NCBI GenBank assembly: GCA_009617715.1
Contig: VTFK01000332.1
Coordinates: 558,001 to 622,000 of the forward strand
DNA from: Plectrocnemia conspersa
Taxonomy: Eukaryota > Arthropoda > Insecta > Trichoptera > Polycentropodidae
DNA length: 64,000 bases
Reading direction: 5' to 3'
Part shown: in pieces, positions 49,165 through 63,149 of the stretch
How positions within the stretch are numbered: the first letter of the stretch is position 1
Layout of the letters: every line of letters begins with the position of its first letter
The notes under the pieces: generated by a model
What the model was told of the DNA's origin: nothing
What the model saw: the letters and a program-made list of their open reading frames with translations, nothing else
Database searches by the model: none
Position numbers and translations under genes: made by a program

Positions 49165-50104
49165 TTAATTGAAATTTTTTTGTGTCGTGTGTGTTTCAAG
49201 TAGCTTTTTTTAGCAACTTTTCTGCTCATTGCAATTGTAATTTAGCCCAAAAATATAAATACAAACAATTTTAAAATTACCTTACATTTGCTATTATTTA
49301 ATGTAGTTTAATTGTTCACAAGAGCTTTTTATATAGATTTATAGCTTTAAGGTAACAAAACCAAAACAATGGGAAAGGTAACCGTTTTGAAAGAAGTATA
49401 CATATTTATTTTTAACTCTTAAATGTATGCTTTAAAAAAATGGATTATGCTATTAAAAATATATTTATAGTAGTAGTTATAAAAAAATATGTTTATTATA
49501 AGAAAATTTTATCCGGCAAAGGCCGCGAGAATAAGGTAGATTTCTGAATTGAAAATTATGATATTTGATTTTTATATTATTTAAAAGGTTTGATTTTTTC
49601 TTAAACTACTTTTTTATTTCAACGATTTTTACTTTTTTATTTTTTATTTTCTTAATAGCGAGATAGCAAATAAGGTTGATTTTTTTATTTTAGCCGAGAT
49701 TTATTTATAGCTAGTTCCATGTCGATATATTATTAAACTCTAATATAATAATATAACTTAAATATTTGTATATTAATAACTGCTGTAGTCTTAATGATTT
49801 AAAACTACAGCAGTAATTGTGTTTTTTTCAGTTTAGTTATAACCTTTTACTTAATAAATTAATGAATTAAAAATAGAATAAATTTATAACAATATCATTA
49901 AAACTACGATAGTTATGGTGTTTTTAAAAACTCCAATTCTAAACTTCAATTTTTTATATTTTTTGTGAATATTTTTAGTATAAATAATCTATTAAGTACT
50001 GTTTTTTTATGTATGCTTAAAATAGGCAAGGTATGAAATATATATAATCGTACTATATTCGCATAATCTGTAAGTCGTAACGAAGATTCTTTTAAATTCT
50101 TAGT
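49165..50104. other. non-coding stretch
   Basis: AT-rich; the only structure seen is a short hairpin near 49780-49814 with ACTGCTGTAGT / ACTACAGCAGT arms. Confidence 0.4.
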
Positions 50105-50230
50105 GTCGGAATAACGTCCGTAAGATCTAGATTTGTAACCCAGAGGTTGTGGGTTCGAGTCACAACAGCAGACTCAAATTTTTTATTTAAAAAAATGCGC
50201 TATTAATAAAAACCAGCCCAAGCTGCAAAG
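50105..50230 (+). mobile_element. tRNA-derived SINE copy 2
   Basis: B box GGTTCGAGTCA (50152-50162) preceded by CCCAGAGGTTGTG, and followed by the same tail as copy 1 (ATTTTTTATTTAAAAAAATG, then CGCTATTAATAAAAACC). Head more diverged than in copy 1. Confidence 0.6.
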
Positions 50231-51901
50231 TGACTATTGATTAATAATTAAAATACACATTTTAATTTATACTTGACTATATACTATGTATATGTCACCG
50301 ATTCCTAAACATTTGGATAATTATTGTTAGTCAGATTTCATTATGTCTAATTGACTTATCTAGTTGGTACAGATTTATTTCCGTTGTAGGGCATTGGGCT
50401 TAATCCAACTAGTTTACAAAGGAAGAATTACAAGAAAATAAATTAAAAATATAACTGCTCGGTTTGTTTCGGATCTTTTGACTATTTTTTTTAAGATGTT
50501 TTTTTTAAAGTTACGGTTATTCAAATATTTCGAATTGCTGCTATTTCGCAACAAGATTAGGTTGGCTAACGAATTTAGCACTAAAAAAATTTTTATAGAA
50601 AGAAAATAGAAAAGTGGTTCGTGTTTTTGAATTTATATCGTATCTGGGAAATCGGAATTAGGAATAATTATAAATTTGATCGATCATCACAGATTGTATT
50701 TTCTAAGATTTTCCTGATCTCACGGATCAATAATTAATAAATAATTAAAATAAAATTGTTGCATGAATATGACATCTATTGATTAGGTTGTAATAATAGT
50801 TAATAATTTATAAAATATATGTAAATTATTTACAGAAACATTTCAGTCTGATGTTTCACTACATACTTATTGCTTGTTGATTTTGTTTACGCATTGTGCT
50901 AATAATGCCTATCATGTTGCAAAGGAATAATGACAATACATAAGGAAAAATCACCCATAAATTAATTATATTATATAATGTTTTATTTATTACAACATCC
51001 ATTATCCACTACTCTTTTTTAAAAAAATCAATCTCACAATTTATTTTCCCATACCTCGTTTTATATGTTTAATGTATGTAATTCAATACATTTTATGAAT
51101 GTTAAATGTATGTAATCCTAAACATCGTTCAATCATTATACACAATACAAAATAAACACACATAATAAAATATATCGAAACTTTATACAGTCGATTTAAC
51201 CGAAATCTATAAGTTCTCGCCAGATTTCATCTGAACCAAAGTACACAAAAAAAACGATGACCGAAATATTACCAGGACGGCCAAAGTTCTCCCGGAAACT
51301 TTGGCCGTCTCGGGAATACCTCATCGATATTACGTACAACACAGGAACGTTTTTTTCGTGCTTAATCGGCTTTCACATTTAATATTGAAATTTTAATAAT
51401 ATACCTCTTTTGCTGAGTTTGTGCAATTATATAATTGTTTTGGGGAATCGGATTATTATGGCGTGTGCATTAGTTAAATTGGCAAGATTAATATTTGATT
51501 TACCAGAGATGATTGATGCTGGGATTTGAGTTTTGCGACGTAAGGATTAACGTTTGAAATACATAGAAATTATGTATTTATTTTTCAGCAGCGCACATAG
51601 TAAATTAAAATGATTATTATTCAATGAGCTGTTTTTCAGTGATCACAAATTATAATTAAATAATTTATTAGGTTCTCCTGTTTAATATTTTATATACATT
51701 TTTTGTTTCATCTTTACAATTAACTAGGAATTAATAAACATTTCTGTATTGTAAATATTTACATGTTTCATGAAACTATAATTTGTATTTAAAAAAAATT
51801 GTTTGATCACTTTCCAACATTTTCAATTATGGTTTCTATTTTAACTGATAATAGTTTATTAATTACAATGTTTGTAAAAAAAAAAATGTTAGCGTCTTTA
51901 A
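50231..51901. other. non-coding stretch
   Basis: AT-rich, no gene. Contains the GC-rich hairpin at 51276-51309 (listed separately). Confidence 0.4.
51276..51309. repeat. perfect GC-rich hairpin, 13-bp arms
   Basis: GACGGCCAAAGTT (51276-51288) and AACTTTGGCCGTC (51297-51309) pair perfectly across 8 bases. It is unusually GC-rich for this region; possible RNA hairpin or relic of a DNA transposon. Confidence 0.8.
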
Positions 51902-52412
51902 CCCTTTAGCGCGCAAAGGGCGAAAACGGTCGATATATCGACCGACGACATTACGGTCTATAATTCAATACCTATTCATAATAAAATCTTCCTTAGCATC
52001 ACAATATGTCGTCGAGGAAGCTCTTTCGTTGATATATCGACTATATGAAATTAAGTTGTTGCTATAGGCCTAAACACGATAAAATCAAAAATCAAAATAA
52101 AACATTACAAAACTCTAAAAGAATTATTTTTTAATAATATTTCTTTATTTGTGTATATGTAATATATTTCAAACAATAAATTATATTTGTGTGCCAATAT
52201 TTGATCGTTCATTATATAATAAATATATTTTAAAAATATCACCCTAAGTGGTCAAAGGTCGATATATCAACCGACAAAATTTTCGAAATTTCCAAAAAAA
52301 AATTCTTTTTTTAAATTTTTTTTATTAAAATTACTTTTTATATATAATAAAAGTTCTAAAAAGTAAGTTTTTAACCCTTAATTCCAAAATAATTAATTTG
52401 CGCGCTAAAAAG
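51902..52412. mobile_element. piggyBac-like MITE with TTAA target
   Basis: A 511-bp element flanked by TTAA on both sides (51898-51901, 52413-52416). Ends CCCTTTAGCGCGCAAA and, reversed, CTTTTTAGCGCGCAAA form the terminal inverted repeat. Subterminal palindromes GGTCGATATATCGACC (51928 onward) and the related GGTCGATATATCAACC (about 52257) lie inside each end. No coding capacity. Confidence 0.85.
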
Positions 52413-52599
52413 TTAAAATATAATCCAAAATCTAGCAAATTGAATTTTGTTAAAGTCAAAGTATTAAATTTGCTCGTGGTGTTTTTTAGTGTTTCTGCTT
52501 AATTATTCCTAATATTCATCAATTATATTCATTAATTTTTGCCTGTTTTATTGGACAAACAGATTAGGTTTTGTACCACCGTTCTACTGTCAATAACTT

Positions 52600-52920
52600 T
52601 TTCAGCAAAACAACAGTGACAAATCTCTTAATAGCATAATACAATTAGACATTGTATATATTGATTTTGAAAATGTTTTCGACAAAATTTCTTATGGCTT
52701 ATTAGAGAAAAAATTGTCTGAATTCGGTTGTTATTTGAGTGACATGACGTTTGATTGTCGAAAAAATATTTCACCCCTCAGGAGTCGAACTTGGGCACTC
52801 TACTCTTATTTTGTCTTGTTACAAATTAAATTTTTTTTTGTATACTGATTATTTAAATGTATTCGATCTGTTGCGAACTGTTTCTTTTTTTTTTAAACTA
52901 AGTCATTAGGATTCTCTATG
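52600..52920 (+). mobile_element. decayed non-LTR reverse transcriptase (family 1)
   Basis: Reads IDFENVFDKISYGLLEKKLS, parallel to the RT motif with the first catalytic D (F-x-K-A-F-D), then after a deletion P-S-G-V (of SGVPQGSNLG), and KCIRSVANCF, matching KCIRSVADSF of the copy at 39569-39751. A 12-kb distant but clear family member, with frameshifts. Confidence 0.7.
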
Positions 52921-55385
52921 GAGATGAGCTTCTCTCGATATTTCCTATTATAATTTAAGAATGATTTTTAGTATTACCTTAAAATATAGCTACTCCTCCT
53001 TCATAAAATTTACTTAATGAAATTAGTTTATTTATTGTTATTTTAAGATTTTTTAGAGTAGTTTATATATTTTGGTTTTTAGACAGCAAAAAATGTTCAA
53101 GTCCCCCAACTACACGAACCCAAATAGCACGTTTACAATTTACCGTGTTATTGGAGGGCCTACTGTATTCAGATTTCAAGTAGTTTTTTAAAATAAAATA
53201 TTTTAGTGCGATTTTAAAATGGTCAAAATAGAACATCGATCAATAGTAAACTTTTTTAATAAATAAGGACCTAGCCCTAATGAAATTTTTAAATGTGATG
53301 GTGACATTACAAATCTATTTACAACGGTAAAACATGGTTTCTAGAATCACAAAGAAAATTACATTTGAAGTAACAATATAAATTAAAAATAAAAGGCGTA
53401 AACTCTTTAAGAAAATCATAGATTAAATGTAAAAATAATTTATTGAGCTGTAGAAAATTTAGATGAAAAAACATTTTTGGCAAACTGAAGCATTTTATAT
53501 AAGAAAACTACGAATGTGGCTTTAAAATATATTTTAACAACTAGTGAAACTTCAAGTCAAAACAATACAAGCAAAGATATTATCTACTATCAAATGACAA
53601 GTTAATTTTGTCTACAGGTTTTGTTATTAAGCAAGAGGTAATAAATTATTAATCGAGTACTATGCTAAGCGTACTTTAAGACGATTTAAGTGTTTTTCTT
53701 ATTATTATTTATATTATTTACACGAATATATTTTAAATAAAATGTATTAGGCTTGCAAAATCTCATGATAGAATCTTGTATTTTTTGATATCCTCCGAGG
53801 TTTTCGAACTCTCAGTACCAAGAACGGCAAAATCCAGCTTCTTTCGGCATCTCCGAAGGTGAGCAAACGACGACTTTAGGTAAATGAAGAATAATGGGCC
53901 TGGTGGGCGGCGAATTCCAAACATTCACGAAGTGTGACGGCGTGGGTATGGGGCGAAGAAGAATGGTGGCTAATGAGGCGTTTCATTGGCGTTGAATGGC
54001 TTAAAAGTTGAAATTATAGCTTGAAAAGCTCAGCCTCGTATAATGGATAACTTAATAAGTTAAATGGAATTTGGCCATACGTTCGCCATAAGAACCGACG
54101 GGGAACTTTGTCGGATTAAATTTCATAGGTATGTATGTGTACTTTGTGTACTATATGTATAATGTATACCAACGACAAGGCGGATATGGTATTCGATTTA
54201 AATGATAATTCAGTTATATAGTAATCAAGATTTGATTTGCATGTTTTACAAGCAACATTCTTAACTAGTATTTGAAAAAAATGTTGATCAAAGTAAATAG
54301 CTGAAACGTTCATAACTATATTTAATAAATAATACATATTGTATCTTAATATTAAGTTTTTTATCAAAAAATGAAATAAGGCCGATATTACTTTTTTATC
54401 AAAAAAAAAAATAAGCAATTAGAGCTACAATTCGTTATCCAATATTAATAACACAAATACCAGCGTGTTTTTGTGATATAACTATACGAAGCTTACTGAA
54501 AAGTAATGTAAAAAATCTTCTGTGAAAATATTTTTGATACCTATCGAAAAATTGTGTCCCAGGTTATTGTTTTGTTTAAATTATCCTTGAAGAACGGTAA
54601 AAAAACTGTAAAAAAATACATTTAAGCACAGAAAATTGCGGAATAGCTCTTCGTCAAACAGGTAGCGATGGCAAACTTTTTTCTGCGAAACCGAAAACCC
54701 AAAGCGCTTTGTTCGGCATATACCGACCGATAAAACATTCCATCAATCTTTTCCATTGTGATTGCCCTTCCAACTAAAATAAACAATGGATGAAAAATTG
54801 GTAATATTCATACGATAACACGTAATACGTTTCAAACCTCAAGTAATATATTTTCGGGGCGTTACGAGCATAATTTCATAACTGAATTATGGTTCTGTTT
54901 GTGAGATTTCAGTTTAACTTGAAGAAATAGTAAAGGTCGAAACGAATTTATGTATTGAATTACATATATAATATTTTTAGCATGACTTATGATAGACTTG
55001 TAATGACTTATTTTATAATGCCTAAGACTAAGGGTATCCTAGCTTTTAGATTTTCTGGGCCGCATCACCTGACAAAAAATTGTCAAGGACCGCATTTAGA
55101 AATAAATGTTTATTTTTGATTAGAGTGAAACATATGTATATTACCAATGGGTCGGTTACAACTTTATTTTATTAGACTATTAGACATCTTAGAGATTTTT
55201 TTCGTTATCAATGCATTAATATCTGGTTTAATAATAAAAGTACCGAAGCAAAAAAAAATTCACACTTAAAACTTTTGTTTTAATTTTACTTTTTGTATAA
55301 AATATTTTATACTGACAAAAATAAACCCCTTTCGAAAACAGACGTCATAAACAAGGCATATAATTAGACTCTATAGATTTTATCA
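52921..55385. other. non-coding stretch with a GC-richer island
   Basis: No gene supported. The island 53790-54115 (G+C well above its flanks, no long ORF) resembles the one at 45280-45860. Confidence 0.35.
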
Positions 55386-55438
55386 ATTTGCAGTAATAAA
55401 CTTAAAATAATAATTATTTAAAGTTTATTACTGCAAAT
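55386..55438. repeat. perfect 18-bp inverted repeat
   Basis: ATTTGCAGTAATAAACTT (55386-55403) and its exact reverse complement (55421-55438) around a 17-base AT loop. Confidence 0.85.
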
Positions 55439-58400
55439 CAAAATAATTCTTAAAATTTTAAATCTGATTTCCAATTCATTCATAATATCTGCAAATGGCA
55501 AGCAACGAGTTGATGTCAACTGAGAATAGAGTAGCTTTTTTCTAAAACTTCAAAAAATATGATAAACTAGCAATTATTTTTTTTATTGTTCATGGAATTC
55601 AGTTTAATTTCAAATGCCTAAAAAATAACTGACTAAAAATGCTAAATCAAAAATTTTCAAATTCAAGTTAAGGTTTTTCTTTTGGGTTTGTGACATAATT
55701 ATTTTACTGCAGTAAAGTATAGTTTCTCCAAAGCTAGTTTCTAGTGAATTCAGAAACTTTAGATTTTTGGTGATTTAATACTTGCAATTTAAATTGAATT
55801 TATTTTGTATATTATATAGTATATATAAATTAGTATATATATTTTAATTTTTTTTTTTCACTAATTTCACTTATCATTTTTTTTATCTAACCATCAGTGA
55901 CTATCAAACTTAAAATAATTAGCTTTATTTACTATATTATAGAATAAAATATTGCATAAAGAAAGAAATACAAAATTATAAGCAGCAATATGAGTCATTT
56001 TAAAATTTATATATTAATTAATTTAGAAATAAAATAAAATATATATTAATAAGTTTTCACAAAAATCGATTATTGTTACATCAAATTTATTTCTAATTTA
56101 ATTAAAGTTTTTTATAATACACGATTGCTAGCTATCGACTTTGGTTTATAGTAAACCTTACTGTAATATTTTTTTTGTTGACATTTCGTACTCAGAGCCA
56201 ACTCTCATCTATTTACCGCCCTAGGCAAACGATATTTAGCCACCCCTAAAATAGCTGATCGAAAATTAATCCTGGGTACAATAAAAAATATTCGGGAGCT
56301 AAAAAAATATATCGTCTCTCCAAAAGTCATGAGAAGAAAATAATACACAAAAAAATGGGCACGTATTTGTATTTTTAGCCATATATCTTTGGCCGCATAG
56401 TTGATATTTATCGTTTTAATTTAAAAATAATATTTTACTAAAATAAAACTGTATATAAACAAATATATACTAAAAATAAATATTTTTTTTAATAACCATA
56501 ACTCTGATAAATAAAAATAAGGTGATAATATTAAAGTAGTTGTAAATAATTTAAATATTTAATTAGGTATAATATAAAATAGTTAAAAAATGTATTTAAA
56601 TTAAATAAAAAGCACATAAATATATGTTTAATAATTAAAAAAATATGTTAGATAATAATATGAAAATAGTTATGGATAACTCAATTATAGAGTTGTTGAT
56701 AAAATATTTATAAGTAATTGTAGATTAAAAATAATTTTTGAGCAATATTGTAATTACATATTAAAAAAATTAGTTGAAAAATAAGTATATGTTCCAAAAT
56801 ACAAAACACAAACAAAATTTGCCAATATTTCCCAATTTTTATTGGTGTGCAACAATATTATAGACAGTAGGAAAATATTTATAAGATGTTAGAAAAATTA
56901 TTACGTAGCAATAGCATTTAGTTACACAGTAACTTAACAGTTTTCAAATTGCAATTTATAAGGATAAGAATTACAATAATTTTTAAAGAAGTTAGTGTAA
57001 AATAGTATATTTTTAAAACAGCCACAAAAAACATATTTAAATAAATTATATTATCAAGATACACATTCTTTTAATTGCAACTAGCTTATAAAGATATTTT
57101 TTGTAAAAAAATATTTTTGCGACTTGCTTAACATTATTTAAGATAAACTTTAGTAAGAGTTGTTATCATAAAAAAAAAAAAAATTCTAGGCAGTTAAATT
57201 AAAAATAACGAATGGCGTATAAATGTGCCGTCACCTATTATTAAAAAAATTGTAAGCAAATTATTGCATAAAGATAATTATAAGAAAAAAATATATTACA
57301 AAAAATACATTTTTCATTGAGAAACGTATGTTAATGTGGAATTTAAACTCACGACTTTCAACATATTTGTTATTGTTAATATTATTTAAAGACTACCATG
57401 ATTGAAATTAATTAGGCATTTATAAAAATTATATATATTCGGTAACGTAAAATTTTAACGTACATCTCACAACGTTAATTTTTTCCAGGCAACCTCAACA
57501 GCCCTCTTAAAATACGTTAAACTTAACGTGACACATTGAAGCGAGTACGTTTAAACCAGGCCGCATAATAGAACTGAAGGATTCTTTCAGCGGATATGAA
57601 ACATTTTTACGACTGGCTGAAATAACGTAATTTCGTCACAGGCAAATGCGAACGAACAGGTACCTACCGTTCGCCTGAGGATTCTTCTACGCGACGGTGA
57701 CTGTTCCGCCAGAATGCTCCTTCTTGCCTGTCTCCCTGCTTGTGTGTATCATGCTAATTTATGCAAGTGAAAAGAAACCGAGCCAGGAGTGCACAATGAA
57801 CATTCTAGTAAAATATATATTTATTTAAAATATTATATGATATAAGAAACAGTAAAATTAGCTATTATTTTATATTCTGGCAATAAAAACAGTAGAATTA
57901 TTCAGTTAGATAAGTCATCGTATACACCCATAAAATTTGCATTTCCTTTATTATGTCCACCTCTTTCTCTCTCTTTCTGTTGCTAGAATAATACCACACA
58001 AGTACAATATAAATTGCATAACTATTTTGTAGTAATGTTTGAAATAAGTACTGCTAGCATTTGACAATCAAATATTAATTATTCTAACTTACGTTAATCT
58101 ACAAAAACAATCTTCTATAAACCTGCATCAATTTGCCTAAAGGTATAAGGTAATGGAAAACGATTACATTTTAACTCATTTCCTAATTCTCCAGTAAGCC
58201 TATTTTATATTCGTTAAATGTGAGAGAACCCTTAACATTTATATCTATGAATTTCACATATGTGTACTTATTCCATTACGATATAAATTCATGGATGCTT
58301 TGAAGTTATCAGAAACGTATTAAACTAAATTCAAAACGGTAATAAACCATCAACAACCACCCCTGACGAAGGGTAAAAACCCTCCAGAAACCACTGACCG

Positions 58401-59641
58401 AAATAAATTTATCTGAATGCGAATTTCTCAACAGCCAACTTATATATGAAGCAAGTTTTACGAATTATTTTAATTTAAACTACGTTTAAATAATATTTTA
58501 AATTATATATTAGTAGTACAAAATATATTTATTTAATTACGAAAGCTCTATTTACATATTTTTAACAAGATTAAGGCAAAAATAGGTACAAAGTCGATAA
58601 ATAAGGTAAATTTATTATTACATTACGACGCGTTCGTTAGTTAACGCTTCAACCATTATAAAGATTTATTATGAGGATAGCACTAATGCAATAAATTAGT
58701 AAACACGATTATTTATTGCATTACTATATATTTGTTTGTGTATATAAAAATATTTTTTAGTAAACCCAAAGCGCAATATATTAATAAGAAACATGCGGTT
58801 TTGTGAATTAAAGGCAAAATAAATTATTTTTATTGCATCTGCTATGAAAATAATTTTAGTGTTTGTCGTGAAGTTATTATAAACGCGTTTGTCATATTAC
58901 GAGTAATATTTATTCTATTACAAATAATTTTTCGGTTAATCTCATTGGTTATTTTTTTTTAAATATTACGCAATGGTAAAAATATATATTTTTAACTCTC
59001 ACCTATCGTAAACTTTGTGTTTTTACGACCGCAAGTGTCACATTTGATACCTTAATTTTATTTTCTAAAATTCAGATGACGTTAGAGATTAACATGTCGC
59101 GCTCGTGTAATAAATATATAATTTATATCAAAATCCAACGCAATACTTAATAGTAACTATAATTATCTAGATAGCTTAGTGGCTTATATAAATAATCGTT
59201 GGCTTAATTCTAACCCCGTGTTACTCATATTGTCATCAACATTTATATATTATTAGTTATTACAGAATTGAAAAAATCTATCTTGACTCAATAATCTCAA
59301 TTTTGAGTTTAGAACGAGTTACGTGGTGTAACTTATACAAAAGATGACTTATTTGAAAATATATTATAATAGTTAAACAAATATTTGACATTTGACATTT
59401 TATATTTGGTATCACAAAGTGACTTTTTATAAATAGTAGAAAAGTATGGAATTTAAAAAAATATATAAAGAACACTACAATGAAATTCAAATGTAAAAAA
59501 TATAACACCACTTGAAAATGTTTTTTACATTTAACTCTACGGGGTGTGACTTCGTAGCCAGTGATACGCTTAGTGGAATCTAGTTAGAATTTATTGCATT
59601 ATATTTACATATGTATGTTGTGACAGACAATAAATGGCAAG
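55439..59641. other. long AT-rich non-coding stretch
   Basis: Poly-A/T rich DNA with no exon or recognised repeat. A somewhat GC-richer part is at 57540-57790. Confidence 0.4.
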
Positions 59642-59711
59642 ATGTTTTCTACGAGCGGTGGTGAAGAAGCTGGCGGAGGGATGATGTCAGTGAAATATCC
59701 TCAAAGGTCTA
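59642..59711 (+). CDS. candidate first coding exon (MFSTSGGEEAGG...)
   Basis: ATG at 59642 opens 23 codons plus one base (MFSTSGGEEAGGGMMSVK then YPQRS) ending at a consensus donor, A|GTAAGT. It lies in a GC-rich 350-bp island (59640-59990) with CCAAT words (59919, 59949), which could be a promoter for either strand. If the donor is not used, the frame runs only to a TAG after 34 codons. Gene unknown. Confidence 0.3.
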
Positions 59712-60704
59712 GTAAGTGGCGTGGCAGCGAGTGTACAGCAGAAGTTGATCCCTCTCTGCTACGTTAGTGCTAGTATGGAGTTCCTCTCGGGATGTGAGCG
59801 TCCATGACAGTTGTTGTCTGCGGACAGCGGGCGTCTGCTTGAATCTTTGAGTGGCTGCTGGTGACTGCCTTCTCATCAGCGCCCAGGCTTAAGTATCAAG
59901 AGCTGCAAAGCTTTCTGACCAATCACAATTATGCTGCGTTCATCCAGCCAATCGCTGCAGTCTCTTCTTAGAACGGGGAAATAAGATATACGCATTCAGA
60001 AAGCGACATTCGTTTGATGGGCATTGTCCATGGTCGTATTGCATTGCAACGGAAATCTTAATTTATTATACCCGTGACCGTTTCGCAACAAAGAAATATT
60101 CTCTCAATGACGGAGAATATTTACAATAAGCATGTTATTTATGTGATTTTTTCTGGTCTCATCCTTTACACTATTATCTTGTTTTCTTGTTGATGGGTAA
60201 GCATTTTGGTTATAGTAAATTTACACGAGTTCTTAGAATAAGGCGCTACAAAAATATTAACTAATTTAAAAATCATTAAAAGGAGTCGGAGTCGGTTGAT
60301 TTTTTACATTTTTATGACTCTGAACTTGACTTAATAGTGCTGCTATATATAATATATATTCGTGACGTGTATTGGGTCATTTACGAGAAATTCCAGGGAT
60401 TTTTCTAATTTTTTTGCACCCCAATTCCCAAGATTCACGTCTTAAAAACCGAGACAAGAAAATATCAGTGATGTTTTAACATCGACTATTTATATATTAA
60501 CGATAATATTTAGGTATTATTCACAAGTTCTTTCTCATAAAAACATGGTTAAGCTTTACATTTTATTATTGTCTTAGTGCCTGTCCACATCATCTGTATA
60601 AATTACAGAAATTAAAAACGTTTTTTAAATTTTATAAATAATTAATAACTCCGATGTAAAAAATTTTCAACTTAAATATACATGATCCTTAGTAAAAGTT
60701 TCTC

Positions 60705-60900
60705 TGAAAAAAATGACACAATATGCCACTTTTCGATACTAAGAAGCAGATGATTGATGGAAGCCCATCTTCATAGAGAATCTGAATCAATCTGTAGGGA
60801 ATGAATGCATTTAAACAATTTTAAATCATATGCTTGAAATTGGTAACTGCCGTATTTATGTCAATAATAAATACCGTTAAGGGAAGAAAATGGATCAATT
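60705..60900 (-). mobile_element. non-LTR retrotransposon (family 1) fragment
   Basis: Matches 39490-39700 in the same orientation: GACACA.TATG.CACTTT, GGAAGCCCATCT.CA.AGAGA and GAATGCATTTA. It is the part around the YADD/thumb region, heavily decayed, with flanks not identified. Confidence 0.65.
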
Positions 60901-61619
60901 GCATCGCTTGATTATTCAACTAACGATATATGTTCACGCTTTTAAGTGAAACTTTCCAAGATCGTTACTGAAAGGGATAGATGATAATAGCGGTTTTTAC
61001 GCAGATTAGACGCATTGTCTATCGCACATATTTACGCACGAATGAGTAGTACTAATAAGTCTCGCAAAATTTTCCATTATTATGCAATTTTAGTATTGAG
61101 TATTCTCTTCTACTGTTACCCCTTTTGTCTTGCGAGTTCGTTATTTCCTTTTCAAAATATTTCAAATAAGAATTTGAATGATTGTTGAGTTAAATGTGTA
61201 GCTGGTTGGATACATATTTTATTATCACAAAAACATTTCATGCGCAGACGCTTAAAATTATAAACTTTTTTGGCATCTCATAAATCACATTGAGAAATAT
61301 TAAAATTATGCAAATGAAGAATTGTTATCTAGTATCTTTGATTCATTTAATAATAATAGATTACCTTACATATAAAACAATAAGTTTGAAATTAATCATT
61401 GTTAAACGAAATTAATTGCCAATTAGTATTGCTTTCACTATTAAGAATAAATTAGTTTAGCGCATGTTTAACGTCAAAATATTAATTACTGTGGTGATTA
61501 AGTTACAAAACTTAAACGTATACATACATTAATACTTTACTTTTTAATAAGTATGTGAATATATTTATAATAATTTGTTAGTATGTATATAAGATTGCAC
61601 AAGCAATAAAATTATGGGT

Positions 61620-62270
61620 TAATGTTGCTTACATATACCTAGGCATTCAGACTCATTATCTTCTTGCACCTTTGGAAAGGGCCTTCAAACGAATCATCTT
61701 TAAAACCCGACACTCACATTTCAAGGATTTCTTGTTTGCACACACACATAAACATCACGCATCCTCCTCTCAAAAAGCAGAGTCGAAAATGAAACAAAGG
61801 AGACCTTCAGCCGCAGCGACCGCAAACAATCTCCCGTCTAATTAAATAACTTTCTTGGTTTTCGCAATTCCGATTCCGCCCCCTATTGAATTAATCATTA
61901 TTTCCATCGCATTCACCCCTTCGTTAAAACTTAACCCATTAGCGCATCGCTCTATTTTATTTTATTTTTTCCTCTCGGCAGAGCGTAACGGCATATACGT
62001 GCTCCCGTGGGCTAAGTTGTTAACGACGAATAATGGCCTTCCCATAATCTGAGCTACACATTGGCGATGCATCAGCATTTAGCCAGCTAAGAATCCGGCC
62101 TTCAAGAAACTAGTTATATCCTAGGCGTATTATAGTATATATTTGTATAAGACCTCTTTGCGTCCAACAACTCCTCCTTAGGGACGGAATGGCACGCTAA
62201 TAAAAATAATCAGCCCTGGGTGTGTGTACGCGTGGGTATCAACTTAGCACGCTAATTAAGGAGGATTAAA
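61620..62270. other. GC-richer non-coding island
   Basis: Higher G+C than its surroundings, C-rich on the + strand; the 65-codon ORF at 61855 is not convincing. Possibly regulatory. Confidence 0.25.
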
Positions 62271-63149
62271 CTTAAAGCTCGCTTAGATATACACTTTTGT
62301 TGTTTAAGAGCTTTAAATGTTTAGTTAATTAACCTTATAAATATATTGTAGAGTGATTAGGTTTGTGGTACTTTAAAATTAAACTCTGAATGGATTTTAC
62401 AATTGCATTCCATTAGTTCAGCTAGTATTATTAAGTGGTTCAAGTTATTATAAATATTTTTATATTTCTGTTCATGACAGATATAAATTGCTAAAGTGAG
62501 TTATAATTTAGTTAGTTTTTCATATACACACGTATTAATGGGTTGTTTAAACCAATTTCGTATGCTGTATTATAAAGGTTTCCATATAAATATATTTACT
62601 TGTGTCATGCAAAAGTTTTGACGTTTTATTTTAAAGACTAATTAATTTAAGTATGATTATGAATTTAATATTAATTAAATATTACAAAAAAATAATAAAT
62701 CAATATAGTGACTTTTGCAGTCAAATAAATGCCGAAAAAATTATATAAATACTCCCCGTGTCGCTGCCGTATCTCGATGTGTTCAAGTGTTACGTCTTTT
62801 ATAATAATTGTTCGAGACAAAAATTGCATAAGTTCTTGAACACACCTCCAAAATGTTTTCACGCCTTAAGAGAAAAAATGGTCTCGACAAAACTTCGGTG
62901 ATCGTTAATAACAATGTAGTCAAATGTTTAGCTTGCGTCCTCACACAAAAAGTATTTTTTTCGGCAGTGTCAATGGGGTGGGTTAACATTTTGGGAGGTA
63001 GCAATGGGGGTAGCAATGGGGGATAACATCTTCGATAAGCGCTTCGTGCAATATTTCTTGTTGTTGTAACAAGCTTTCTCTCTCTTATTATGTGACGCGT
63101 GATGTAAAAGTGTAGTGTGAGAGATATTTTCGTTGTTCAAGTGGTTGAT

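Noticed and set aside
57713..57775. Short signal-peptide-like ORF (MLLLACLPACVYH...)
   Set aside because: Only about 20 codons, weak GTGAAA donor, no 5' UTR context; could be chance in a pyrimidine-rich stretch.
62853..63026. 57-codon + strand ORF upstream of the 63150 exon
   Set aside because: Ends in a repeated GGSNGG low-complexity tail produced by an AGCAATGGGGGT duplication; no homology recognised.
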